The notes under the pieces were generated by a model. The model was given only the letters and a program-made list of their open reading frames with translations. It did no database searches and had not been told where the DNA came from. Positions 14,095 to 22,415 of a DNA stretch of 34,386 nucleotides are shown piece after piece (the stretch's first letter is position 1; the number at the start of each line of letters is the position of its first letter). A program made the position numbers and the translations under genes. Source of the DNA: Bacteroidia bacterium (GTDB lineage Bacteria; Bacteroidota; Bacteroidia; Cytophagales; Flammeovirgaceae); assembly GCA_030425505.1 (NCBI GenBank), contig JAUIAB010000026.1, forward strand, positions 1 to 34,386, given 5' to 3'.

Positions 14095-16920
14095 TTATTC
14101 TTGTACATCCCAAGTTTTTCTTACATATATATTTAAATACTCTTGTCCTAAGTTAGAGTCAAAATTATCTTTAATAATACCGTCTAGTTTTTCCTTTACA
14201 AATCTATTACTGTGAATTTTTCTATAGAAATATCTTGTAGTATACTCTCCAATCCATTCAGTTTCAAAAAGGTCATAATTGAAATTATCCATATCAATTA
14301 ACCAAGAATAATAAGAACCCAAGGCTTTGAAAGGTAGAAATTTTTCTATTGTCGTGTCAATATTAAATTTAAAGCATAAGTTTAGAATAGCGTTTACCTG
14401 ATCAAACCGGGTATCATTTATACCCGAAAAAAAACTCCTAAATGATAGTTGATTACTTTTAGGTAAAGATGTTTCTATTGCTTTACTTAACATATCATTG
14501 TCAAGAGGTATTAATTCAAATAATGTCGCTTGGTAAAACAGATCAAATGAGAAATTTTCTTGAAGTTTTCTTTTTATCATATTTACTAATTCTTTTTTGA
14601 AATCTGAATTTTCAATCATAAAATATAGTGGTATAATGATTGTGTTAAGGTGTATCTCTTTACAAAGTGAACATTCCTCAAAAGCTATATTCTTGATTGT
14701 TTTAAATTGTTGTGTTGTTATGATTATTTGAGTTGCCTTCTTTTTTATGGTTTGTAATAATGAATTATAGAAACGCGAGTTATGAAATACTTGTTTATTT
14801 ATTCCTAAATCAAAAAGTCTATAAATTAGCTTTTGATCTAGATATTCTCCGCAGCGATATAGATACGTATTAATATACTCAAAACTGTGACGATGAATAT
14901 ATGTCTCACTTTCCAAGTGACTAACTAGTTGCTTAGAAAATGAATAAATAAGCGTCTTGTCAAAATCACAAATGGAGACTAATATTATTAGGTTTTTAAA
15001 AATATTGTCATAATAATCCCAGAACCTGTCATTTTTATTCTCGCAGTTTTCAGAAAGAGATTCTTTGAGATTTTTATTACTAAAAAAATTATTTACTAAA
15101 TCTTCAAATGAGGACTCATTTGAAGATGTTTTCTCATAATGAATCTTTTTTAGTTTATATCTAATATAATATTTGTTTATTGTATCAGAGTTTCCGTATT
15201 GTATTATCTTTGAGATTAACCAGTCATCAAAACTCTTAAGCCTACTTCGATGAGAGGGTTTAGTTGCATGTGATGCAAAAATGCCTTCAATAAAGATTGA
15301 AAAAACATCTTGAAACTGCTTAAATTGATCATACACGATAAGGTTTCTAACTAGAAATGCTTCTAGTTTTGCAAATTCATTTATTAGAACCCATACATTG
15401 CTATTTAAACTCCACCCGCCACTTAATGAGCTATAATATTGATCAATTAATTTACTTGATATTTCTTGTATTTTAGCACTTGCCTCGTTGTAAAAAGTAT
15501 TTTCTCTTAGATATTTAATTAATTTTTTATTTTCTTTAGATGACAGATTTATTTCTTCATATTCTAAATCAATTGCTTTTAATTCTTTAATTAACTTATC
15601 TTTCGAGTTTTTTGCATAGAAATTATTATTAACAAAAATAGAAAGCTTAGATAAATTGAATAAACCTATAAAATATGAAATATTTAGATGTTCCTTTTTA
15701 TATTTAGCTAATGCACTCTTTTGTTTTTCAATGGCAAATAGATAATTCCCAATTTGATAATTCAAATAACTACTTTCTTGTAAGTCTTCTTTACTGTTTG
15801 TATAGGTGTTTAGATTTTCAAAACATTCCGTAAATTTAAATTTCTGAAAACAGCACTTAGGACATCTACATATTTTTTTTTCTGAATATTTAATTGGCAA
15901 ATATTCTCTTGATTTATTGCTAGAGATATTAAATATTAAATTACCTGAAAAACCTAATAAAACAGCTTTTATTTTAGCTTTATAATTTTCTACTTTATTG
16001 TAAAACTTCGCGTTATTAATACTAATTTCATTATTTTCCGAGACTTCTACAGATTTAAATAATTCAAATAATGCTTCATTATCAGTATCTAAGTTAAATG
16101 TTGAATAATAGTTATACGAGTTTTCTTTGAGAGGGTAATGATTTATAAAAAGTGAAATTGGATAAAACTTAATTTCTTTATGCCTTATCGAGACATAATC
16201 GTAAACTTGATTTAGTATAGGTCTTGTTTTATCAATTATTATTTCATCTTCAATATTATTGATATTTGTAGTGTTTATACTTTTAGGTAGTAAAGAAATG
16301 GGAAGTTCTTGTTTTAAAGTATTAATTGCTCTACCAATGTCTTTAAAATAGTGCAAGCTAACTTTTGGATAATTTTCAATAATTTGAGGGTGGATTTTAG
16401 TATCTGGATTATCTATTGAGCCAAAATCTTTTTTATTGTCAGATATAAAGATAAACTCTTTACCAACTTCAGTAAAATGCTTTAATGTAGTAAAGATTAT
16501 ATAGGCATCTTTCATACTGTCAATCTTATTATGAAATGGTGCTTTTTTCATTATCTGCCAATCCGCACAAAAGACTTTAATATCATTAGGAGTTTCTAAT
16601 ACATGTGAGCTAAGTAATAAATCATCAATTAATTTTATTTGATTCACAATTTCGTCAAAATTTGGACTTAATGCTTCTGGAACAAGAAGGCCCTCTTTTT
16701 TTGCAATATCCTTAGTGTGTCGATATTTTGTGTTCAAAGAGTTTGATAATCTTCTTTCTTGTTCCTTTTTGTGAAGATTCCATTCTTCAATTATTTTCTC
16801 ATGGCTAATGATTCTGATATAATTATTGCTTTTCCAAAACTCTAAGTGTGGCAATAGTTTATTACTATCCTCGCTTAATAAATTTATCCAACTACAAGTA
16901 TCAATTAGTATATTCTTCAT
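14095..16920 (-). CDS. 941-residue protein with N-terminal PIN (DUF4935) nuclease domain
   Basis: Residues 1-200 form a PIN/DUF4935-type ribonuclease domain: LIDTCSWINLL with Asp7, IIEEWNLH with Glu45/Glu46, DSMKDAYIIFTTL with Asp134/Asp138, and FISDNKKDF with Asp161, giving a full acidic site. Residues about 351-357 (CRCPKCC) form a small Cys cluster that may bind zinc. The remaining 580 residues look helical, with TPR-like stretches (for example YQIGNYLFAIEKQKSALAKY, about 388-407), and match nothing I recognise. No signal peptide or membrane helix is seen. The gene is much more AT-rich than its neighbours and sits at the end of a toxin-antitoxin island, which suggests transfer. PIN enzymes cut RNA; a sensor-effector role in phage defence, with the helical part sensing, is inference. 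Confidence 0.7.
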   Translation of the reverse strand: MKNILIDTCSWINLLSEDSNKLLPHLEFWKSNNYIRIISHEKIIEEWNLHKKEQERRLSNSLNTKYRHTKDIAKKEGLLVPEALSPNFDEIVNQIKLIDDLLLSSHVLETPNDIKVFCADWQIMKKAPFHNKIDSMKDAYIIFTTLKHFTEVGKEFIFISDNKKDFGSIDNPDTKIHPQIIENYPKVSLHYFKDIGRAINTLKQELPISLLPKSINTTNINNIEDEIIIDKTRPILNQVYDYVSIRHKEIKFYPISLFINHYPLKENSYNYYSTFNLDTDNEALFELFKSVEVSENNEISINNAKFYNKVENYKAKIKAVLLGFSGNLIFNISSNKSREYLPIKYSEKKICRCPKCCFQKFKFTECFENLNTYTNSKEDLQESSYLNYQIGNYLFAIEKQKSALAKYKKEHLNISYFIGLFNLSKLSIFVNNNFYAKNSKDKLIKELKAIDLEYEEINLSSKENKKLIKYLRENTFYNEASAKIQEISSKLIDQYYSSLSGGWSLNSNVWVLINEFAKLEAFLVRNLIVYDQFKQFQDVFSIFIEGIFASHATKPSHRSRLKSFDDWLISKIIQYGNSDTINKYYIRYKLKKIHYEKTSSNESSFEDLVNNFFSNKNLKESLSENCENKNDRFWDYYDNIFKNLIILVSICDFDKTLIYSFSKQLVSHLESETYIHRHSFEYINTYLYRCGEYLDQKLIYRLFDLGINKQVFHNSRFYNSLLQTIKKKATQIIITTQQFKTIKNIAFEECSLCKEIHLNTIIIPLYFMIENSDFKKELVNMIKRKLQENFSFDLFYQATLFELIPLDNDMLSKAIETSLPKSNQLSFRSFFSGINDTRFDQVNAILNLCFKFNIDTTIEKFLPFKALGSYYSWLIDMDNFNYDLFETEWIGEYTTRYFYRKIHSNRFVKEKLDGIIKDNFDSNLGQEYLNIYVRKTWDVQE

Positions 16921-17137
16921 GCTCTAGATTAGTTGTTGATGCAGAGTTTTTTGCTATGAATATCAGCTGCTAGATAAAACGATTTTTTAGGATATACCTT
17001 GATATTAGTGTTAAAATAAGATTTTTTTACGGGAAAAGGTTAATTATCCCTATTCCCAATTTTATGATAGATCCAAAAGCTTAAATAATATTACTCTTCA
17101 ATGATCAAAAGATCAAAGCACACTACCACTGACCAAG

Positions 17138-17227
17138 CACCCTTGGCTAGGAGGCGCAGGGTGAGACCGAAGTGGATTTTGCAGGGCTGGCAGGCTCAAC
17201 CCGCCGGAAGGGCTTTGCGCGGGGGTG
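17138..17227 (-). repeat. 90-bp GC-rich dispersed repeat, copy 2 (inverted)
   Basis: Reverse complement of the element at 5034-5123, same length, about 12 differences. The ends are CACCCTT (17138-17144) and the less well kept GGGGGTG (17221-17227). No convincing target duplication is seen here. With copy 1 it brackets about 12 kb in inverted orientation. Confidence 0.8.
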
Positions 17228-17285
17228 CCCTATTTTTAGAAAAGAGATTTTATTCTACAGTATTTAATTGGATCGCTATTAGAAT

Positions 17286-17293
17286 TATATTTG
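17286..17293 (+). promoter_or_regulatory. -7 element (TAnnTTTG) immediately before glyS
   Basis: TATATTTG matches the consensus exactly and ends 4 bases before the ATG at 17298, so transcription from it would start at or next to the start codon, giving a leaderless or nearly leaderless mRNA. Confidence 0.4.
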
Positions 17294-17297
17294 CGCT

Positions 17298-18854
17298 ATG
17301 GCAGATAATAGAGAAGAAAATATCTTTCCGAAGATCATCTCGCATGCAAAGGAGTATGGTTTTATATTTCCATCGAGTGATATTTATGATGGCTTACAGG
17401 CCGTTTATGACTACGGACCCAATGGGATTGCCTTAAAAAATAATATTAAGACGTATTGGTGGAAGGCGATGACTCAGCTAAATGAGAACATTGTCGGGAT
17501 TGATTCGGCGATATTTATGCATCCGAAAGTGTGGAAGGCTTCAGGCCATGTGGATGCTTTTAATGACCCTTTGGTGGACAACAAGGATTCTAAGAAGAGG
17601 TACAGAGCGGATGTGTTGTTGGAAGATCATGTAGCAAAGCTTCAGTCGAAAATAGATAAGGAGGTTACCAAAGCGAAGAAGAGGTTTGGGGAAAGCTTTG
17701 ATGAGGCGCAGTTTGTTTCTACGAATCCCAGGGTATTGAAGTATAAGGAGAAGATTGAGGAGGTAGAGAGTAGAATGAAAAAGGCGTTGGAAGATGAGGA
17801 CATGGAGGCTTTGAAGAAGTTGATAGAGGACTGTGAGATTGTCTGCCCAATAAGTGGGTCTCGGAACTGGACGGAGGTGAGGCAGTTTAATTTGATGTTT
17901 TCTACTGAGGTGGGCTCGGTTGCCGAAAGTGCGAACAAGATCTATTTGAGGCCTGAGACTGCTCAGGGAATTTTTATCAATTTCCTGAATGTGCTCCACT
18001 CTTCGAGAAAGAAAGTGCCTTTTGGGATAGCTCAGATCGGTAAAGCTTTTAGAAACGAGATCGTCGCTCGTCAGTTTATCTTTAGGATGAGGGAATTTGA
18101 GCAGATGGAGATGCAGTTTTTTGTGCGACCAGGTGAAGAGATGAAGTGGTACGAGCACTGGAAGGAGCAACGACTGAACTGGCACAAGGCTTTAGGCTTT
18201 AGGGAAGAAGCATACAAATTTCATGATCATTTGAAGACAGCGCATTATGCCAATGCCGCTGTTGATATTGAGTATCAGTTTCCTTTTGGCTTTAAAGAGC
18301 TGGAAGGGATCCATTCCAGAACAGATTTCGACTTGAAAAGCCACGAAGAGTTATCGGGTAAGAAGCTTCAGTATTTTGATCCGGAAGAAAATAGAAATTA
18401 TACGCCTTATGTGATAGAAACGTCTATCGGATTGGATAGAATGTTTTTGGCGACTCTTTGTGAGTCGTACACTTGCGAAAAAGTGCAAGATGGAGGCAAA
18501 GAAAAGGAAAGGGTTTATTTGAAAATACCGCCAGTTTTTGCTCCATTTAAAGCGGCAGTGTTCCCATTGGTGCGTAAAGAGGGGCTTCCCGAAAAAGCAC
18601 AAGAGGTGATGGATGCATTGAAGTTTGACTTTGAAGTTGCCTACGAAGAAAAGGAGAGCATCGGGAAAAGGTATACACGACAAGACCTTATTGGCACGCC
18701 GTACTGCTTTACGGTAGATCATCAGACTTTAGAAGATAATACGGTGACGGTGCGAGAAAGGGACACTACCAATCAGCAAAGGCTTTCTATAGAAGAAATT
18801 CATTCATGGATCTCTCAAAGGGTGTCATTTTCATCTATTTTAAAAAAAGTTTAG
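17298..18854 (+). CDS. glyS: Glycyl-tRNA synthetase, class II homodimeric type
   Basis: 518 residues, the archaeal/eukaryotic-like alpha2 GlyRS used by Bacteroidetes. The N-terminus (ENIFPKIISHAKEYGFIFPS) matches the usual start, fixing the ATG at 17298. Visible are YLRPETAQGIF (216-226), motif 2 FRNEI (251-255), the motif 3 region ETSIGLDRMF (374-383), and the anticodon-binding domain from about 409 (IPPVFAPFKAAVFPL). An insertion at 105-180 is rich in Lys/Glu and probably coiled. It attaches glycine to tRNA-Gly in the cytoplasm. G+C is higher than in surrounding genes, in keeping with high expression. The gene is alone in its unit; cdd follows with its own -7 box at the glyS stop. Confidence 0.96.
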   Translation: MADNREENIFPKIISHAKEYGFIFPSSDIYDGLQAVYDYGPNGIALKNNIKTYWWKAMTQLNENIVGIDSAIFMHPKVWKASGHVDAFNDPLVDNKDSKKRYRADVLLEDHVAKLQSKIDKEVTKAKKRFGESFDEAQFVSTNPRVLKYKEKIEEVESRMKKALEDEDMEALKKLIEDCEIVCPISGSRNWTEVRQFNLMFSTEVGSVAESANKIYLRPETAQGIFINFLNVLHSSRKKVPFGIAQIGKAFRNEIVARQFIFRMREFEQMEMQFFVRPGEEMKWYEHWKEQRLNWHKALGFREEAYKFHDHLKTAHYANAAVDIEYQFPFGFKELEGIHSRTDFDLKSHEELSGKKLQYFDPEENRNYTPYVIETSIGLDRMFLATLCESYTCEKVQDGGKEKERVYLKIPPVFAPFKAAVFPLVRKEGLPEKAQEVMDALKFDFEVAYEEKESIGKRYTRQDLIGTPYCFTVDHQTLEDNTVTVRERDTTNQQRLSIEEIHSWISQRVSFSSILKKV

Positions 18855-18859
18855 TTTTG
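18852..18859 (+). promoter_or_regulatory. -7 element (TAnnTTTG) for cdd
   Basis: TAGTTTTG begins at the TAG stop codon of glyS and lies 16 bases before the cdd ATG at 18876. Confidence 0.45.
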
Positions 18860-18875
18860 GGTCTAAATGATTTGA

Positions 18876-19367
18876 ATGAGTAAAGAGAAACTAACCTGGA
18901 AGATAGAGGCAGAGGTTTACGATAGTATTAACGATTTGCTACCAGAGCATAAGAAATTAGTAGAGTCAGCTAAAGAAGCATTAAAAACAGCTTATGCTCC
19001 TTATTCGAAGTTTAATGTAGGGGCAGCCATTATGCTAGATAATGGAGAAATAGTGAGGGGTACAAACCAGGAGAATGCAGCCTATCCATCGGGCATATGT
19101 GCGGAAAGAACGGCGATGTTTTGGGCGAATTCCCAATTCCCAAAAGAAAAAATGCTGGCGATAGCTATTGTGGCAAATAAAGAGGGAGAGGTGAATTTAA
19201 CCCCCGTAGGACCATGCGGTTCTTGCAGGCAGGTAATGCTAGAGTATGAAGTCAATCAGGAAGAATTGATGAAAGTAATTATTCAGGGAGAAGGAGGTCA
19301 ATTTTATGTCTTTTCTTCTGCTGGAGATTTGCTCCCCCTTAAGTTTTCAAAAGATTCTTTGGGTTAA
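18876..19367 (+). CDS. cdd: Cytidine deaminase
   Basis: 163 residues, the homotetrameric zinc type with an N-terminal extension of about 25 residues common in Bacteroidetes. Active-site motifs: YSKFNVGAA (43-51), CAERTA with zinc ligand Cys75 and catalytic Glu77, and PCGSCRQ with Cys114 and Cys117. It deaminates cytidine and deoxycytidine to uridine and deoxyuridine in pyrimidine salvage. It has its own probable promoter; miaA starts 100 bases downstream. Confidence 0.94.
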   Translation: MSKEKLTWKIEAEVYDSINDLLPEHKKLVESAKEALKTAYAPYSKFNVGAAIMLDNGEIVRGTNQENAAYPSGICAERTAMFWANSQFPKEKMLAIAIVANKEGEVNLTPVGPCGSCRQVMLEYEVNQEELMKVIIQGEGGQFYVFSSAGDLLPLKFSKDSLG

Positions 19368-19467
19368 TTTTTTGGTGCTTTTTTGTAGGGTTCTATATAA
19401 CCGATCAAAAGTACAGAGAGAACAATCCTTTTTAGGAAATAATATATAGAAAAAGCATCAGGCTTTT

Positions 19468-20367
19468 ATGCACAAATACCTTATTGTTATCGTTGGTCCT
19501 ACCGCAGTTGGCAAATCTGCACTAGCCGTTCAGGTGGCTAAAGAGTTTGGTTGCGATATAATAAATGCTGACTCAAGGCAGGTATTTGAAGAGCTTTCTA
19601 TTGGAACTGCAAAGCCCACATCAGAAGAAACGGTAGGTATACCACATCATTTATTAAGCTACGTTTCCATTTCAGAGCCATACAGTGCAGGTATCTATGA
19701 AAGAGATGCTTTAGCAAAGATAGAACAGCTTCATAGAGAGAGTGATACGATAGTATTGGTTGGAGGATCAGGGTTGTATATAAAAGCACTTTGTGATGGC
19801 TTGGATGAGCTGCCATCAGATGAAAATGTCAGAAAAGATTTAGAGACAGAAATAGAGAACTCTGGAATTACGTCTTTATTGGAAGAACTAAAGCTGAAAG
19901 ATGTCGAGTATTATAACGAAGTAGATAAAAGCAATCCTAGAAGGGTTATTAGAGCATTGGAAGTGTGTAGGCTAAGTGATGAAAAATATAGTGTTTTAAG
20001 AAAGAGAAATAGGAAAGAAAGGCCGTTTCGGGTAATTAAAATAGGTCTCAATTTGGATAGGAGGGAGTTGTATGAAAAAATAAATCAGCGTGTAGATAAG
20101 ATGATGGAGTCAGGACTTTTGGAAGAGGCAGAAAGTGTATATCCATATAAAAATCAACAAGCTCTTCAGACTGTAGGGTATAAGGAATTGTTTGATTTTT
20201 TTGAAGGAAAAATAGATAAGGAAAGAGCTATTGAACTTATTAAGCAAAATAGTAGAAGATACGCAAAACGCCAGATGACCTGGTTTAAAAAGGATAGTGA
20301 AATAACCTGGTTTGAGCCAAATCAGTTTGATACAATCATATCCTACATTAAGTCTAGTATAAGTTAA
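19468..20367 (+). CDS. miaA: tRNA dimethylallyltransferase
   Basis: 299 residues, full length. Walker A GPTAVGKS (10-17), IINADSRQVF (31-40), the GTAKPT region, VLVGGSGLYIKAL, NPRRVIRALEV, and the C-terminal QTVGYKELFDFFEG and RRYAKRQMTWF are all MiaA signatures. It transfers a dimethylallyl group from DMAPP to N6 of A37 in tRNAs that read UNN codons. The 100-base gap before it holds no gene and no clear -7 box. Confidence 0.96.
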   Translation: MHKYLIVIVGPTAVGKSALAVQVAKEFGCDIINADSRQVFEELSIGTAKPTSEETVGIPHHLLSYVSISEPYSAGIYERDALAKIEQLHRESDTIVLVGGSGLYIKALCDGLDELPSDENVRKDLETEIENSGITSLLEELKLKDVEYYNEVDKSNPRRVIRALEVCRLSDEKYSVLRKRNRKERPFRVIKIGLNLDRRELYEKINQRVDKMMESGLLEEAESVYPYKNQQALQTVGYKELFDFFEGKIDKERAIELIKQNSRRYAKRQMTWFKKDSEITWFEPNQFDTIISYIKSSIS

Positions 20368-20377
20368 TAGCTAGTCC

Positions 20378-20385
20378 TAACTTTG
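20378..20385 (+). promoter_or_regulatory. -7 element (TAnnTTTG) for the M48 protease gene
   Basis: TAACTTTG is an exact match, 18 bases before the ATG at 20404, the spacing expected for a short leader. Confidence 0.5.
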
Positions 20386-20403
20386 CACATTTAATTTTTA
20401 TTC

Positions 20404-21648
20404 ATGGCGAGTACAATACTTTATATAATAATTGGAGTTTTAACGGTAGAATTTCTTGTTGAGCGTATTTTAGAATACTTAAATGATAAGAGCTGGAGTG
20501 AAAAAGTTCCTGAATCACTCCAGGACTTATATACGGAAGAGAAGTATCAGAAAGCAAGACAGTATGCTCAGGAAACAGGAAAGCTAAGTTGGATTTCCAG
20601 CTCCATCAGTTTTGTGGTAACTATTTCGATGTTTCTGCTTGGTGGATTTGCCTGGGTAGACGGGTTGGTTTCTGGTTTTACATCCAATCCTTACTGGCAG
20701 GCTCTTGGATTTTTTGGTGTTATCTTATTGGCTTCTGACTTATTAGGAACGCCTCTGTCTCTGTATGGCACTTTTGTGATTGAAGAAAAGTACGGGTTTA
20801 ATAAGATGTCCATAAAGACATTCTTCATAGATAAGGTGAAAGGTTGGATATTAGGTGCCATAGTTGGCGGGTTATTGTTATGTGCATTCATTTGGTTTTA
20901 TGAATCGTTCAGAGAGCTATTTTGGTTGTATGCCTGGGGCATGTTTATGATCTTCACTCTTCTGATTACCATGTTTTATACTAATCTTATCGTTCCTCTT
21001 TTCAATAAGTTGGTTCCTTTAGAAAAAGGAGCACTAAGAGAAGCTATTGAAGCGTATGCGGACTCTGTAAAGTTTCCGCTGAAAAATATTATGGTAGTAG
21101 ACGGCTCAAAACGATCTACAAAGGCGAATGCTTACTTTAGTGGTCTTGGCTCTGCAAAAAATATTGTACTATATGATACTTTGATAGAAAAACACACCAA
21201 TGAAGAATTGGTAGCTGTTTTAGCTCATGAAGTGGGTCATTATAAGAAAAAGCATACTCTTCAAAATATTGTTCTATCGTCTGTTATAATGCTTGCAACT
21301 CTATATGTATTGCACCTATTCATTGATACGCCAGAGTTTTCTTATGCTTTAGGAGTAGGTACTCCAAAGCTACATCTGTCATTAATAGCGTTCTCTATTC
21401 TTTACAGTCCTCTGTCTACCATTACAGGACTATTTATGAACAAACTTTCTAGAAAAAATGAGTATGAAGCAGATGCTTATGCTACTACTACTTTTTCTGG
21501 TAAGCATCTAATAGAGGCACTTAAAAAACTATCGGTAGATCATTTGAGTAACCTTACTCCACATCCTGCCTACGTGTTTTTTAACTATTCTCATCCGACA
21601 TTGATTCAGAGATCAGAAGCAGTTGATAAAATAAAAAAGCGAGAATAA
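20404..21648 (+). CDS. M48 family CAAX prenyl protease 1-like zinc metalloprotease (Ste24 type)
   Basis: 414 residues. Several membrane helices (about 66-86, 100-118, 148-168, 175-200, 285-307, 325-345), the family signature GTPLSLYGTFVIEEKYGFNK (115-134), the zinc site HEVGH (275-279) and the third-ligand segment KNEYEADAYA with Glu353. The C-terminus contains the conserved NLTPHP and YSHPTLIQR. In eukaryotes Ste24 cleaves prenylated proteins; the bacterial substrates are not known and are more likely misfolded membrane proteins. It has its own promoter and ends at a bidirectional terminator. Confidence 0.93.
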   Translation: MASTILYIIIGVLTVEFLVERILEYLNDKSWSEKVPESLQDLYTEEKYQKARQYAQETGKLSWISSSISFVVTISMFLLGGFAWVDGLVSGFTSNPYWQALGFFGVILLASDLLGTPLSLYGTFVIEEKYGFNKMSIKTFFIDKVKGWILGAIVGGLLLCAFIWFYESFRELFWLYAWGMFMIFTLLITMFYTNLIVPLFNKLVPLEKGALREAIEAYADSVKFPLKNIMVVDGSKRSTKANAYFSGLGSAKNIVLYDTLIEKHTNEELVAVLAHEVGHYKKKHTLQNIVLSSVIMLATLYVLHLFIDTPEFSYALGVGTPKLHLSLIAFSILYSPLSTITGLFMNKLSRKNEYEADAYATTTFSGKHLIEALKKLSVDHLSNLTPHPAYVFFNYSHPTLIQRSEAVDKIKKRE

Positions 21649-21665
21649 AATTATACTCTCGCTTT
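21636..21665. terminator. Bidirectional terminator between the M48 and YceI genes
   Basis: Perfect 9-bp stem AAAGCGAGA (21636-21644) with TCTCGCTTT (21657-21665), 12-base loop, with an A run on the left and T on the right. It overlaps the end of the M48 gene and serves both convergent genes. Confidence 0.75.
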
Positions 21666-21688
21666 ATAAAATGATGTTATTGGTATAA

Positions 21689-22354
21689 CTACTTTTTTGC
21701 TATGATATTGATACTAAGTTCAATGTCGTCGCTCAAGGTTTTGTCGATAACCAAATCTGAAAATACTGTTTTAGAACCGTAGTTTACATCCCACTTTGTT
21801 CTATCAATAGTAGTTTTTGCATTAGCGGCTAAACTTCCATCAGTGGCGGCAATAGAGGCATCAAACGTAATAGAGTTGGTTTTGTCTTTGATTGTCAGAT
21901 CACCTGTTATTTGGTGAGTGGCAGTGCTTTTTTTGGAAGACTTTACTTCTTTGATAACAAAAGTAGCTTTAGGAAATTTTTCTACAGCAAAAAAGTCGTC
22001 TGACTTTAAGTGTTCCACCAAATCAGCATTTTTGCTTGCATCCTCGATATCTGAGCAAGTGATAGACGTCATGTCTATTTCAAATGTACCAGAAGAAAGA
22101 GACCCTTCTTCCACTTTCAGTGATCCATCAGAGATAGAAATTGCGCCCTTATGTGCATAACTTTTACCTAGATGAGAACCTTGCCAATTGATCATACTGG
22201 ATACTTTCACTATGGAGTAAGTGCCATTATCAAGTTTCATCATAGGCATTTTTGAGATTTCTTTTTTTGACTCTTTAGATTCTTCTTTCTTAGAATTACA
22301 AGAAAAAAAAGAAAGTACAATAAAAGGAATGATTAATAGATAATTGAGTTTCAT
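21689..22354 (-). CDS. YceI-family lipoprotein
   Basis: 221 residues. A signal peptide ends in the lipobox LSFFSC (Cys19), followed by a Lys/Glu/Ser-rich linker. Residues about 45-221 form a YceI lipocalin-like barrel: TYSIVKVSSMINWQGSH, FPKATFVIKEV, HQITGDLTIKDKTNSITFDA and IDRTKWDVNYGSK. YceI proteins bind isoprenoid-type lipids, and many are stress- or acid-induced; this one would sit on a membrane facing the periplasm. It follows the S8 protease gene on the same strand, 61 bases after its stop. Confidence 0.92.
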   Translation of the reverse strand: MKLNYLLIIPFIVLSFFSCNSKKEESKESKKEISKMPMMKLDNGTYSIVKVSSMINWQGSHLGKSYAHKGAISISDGSLKVEEGSLSSGTFEIDMTSITCSDIEDASKNADLVEHLKSDDFFAVEKFPKATFVIKEVKSSKKSTATHQITGDLTIKDKTNSITFDASIAATDGSLAANAKTTIDRTKWDVNYGSKTVFSDLVIDKTLSDDIELSINIIAKK

Positions 22355-22357
22355 ACT

Positions 22358-22390
22358 TTTTGTATTATTTATTTTAAATTAAATACAAAA
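22358..22390 (-). promoter_or_regulatory. AT-rich 9-bp hairpin between the S8 and YceI genes
   Basis: TTTTGTATT (22358-22366) and AATACAAAA (22382-22390) are perfect inverted repeats around a 15-base loop, in the leader just upstream of the YceI start. No T run follows the stem on the minus strand, so a regulatory or leader hairpin is as likely as a weak terminator. Confidence 0.3.
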
Positions 22391-22415
22391 GAAAGAAAAA
22401 TTGTTTTGGAAATTG

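Larger units (their letters stand above)
16921..17297. other. 377-base interval containing repeat copy 2
   Basis: Between the PIN gene and glyS. 16921-17100 is AT-rich with no gene or clear promoter for the leftward gene. A small hairpin (17102-17115) and the second 90-bp repeat (17138-17227) follow, then the glyS promoter region. Confidence 0.6.

Noticed and set aside
17048..17234. CCCTATT at 17048-17054 and 17228-17234 as a target duplication of repeat copy 2
   Set aside because: Only seven bases, not adjacent to the element on the left, and plausible by chance.
17101..17436. Open frame of 111 codons overlapping the start of glyS
   Set aside because: It runs through the 90-bp repeat and out of frame into glyS; no family resemblance, and the repeat explains its composition.
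17541..18185. Minus-strand frame of 214 codons inside glyS
   Set aside because: Antisense shadow of conserved GlyRS sequence; low-complexity Leu/His-rich translation.
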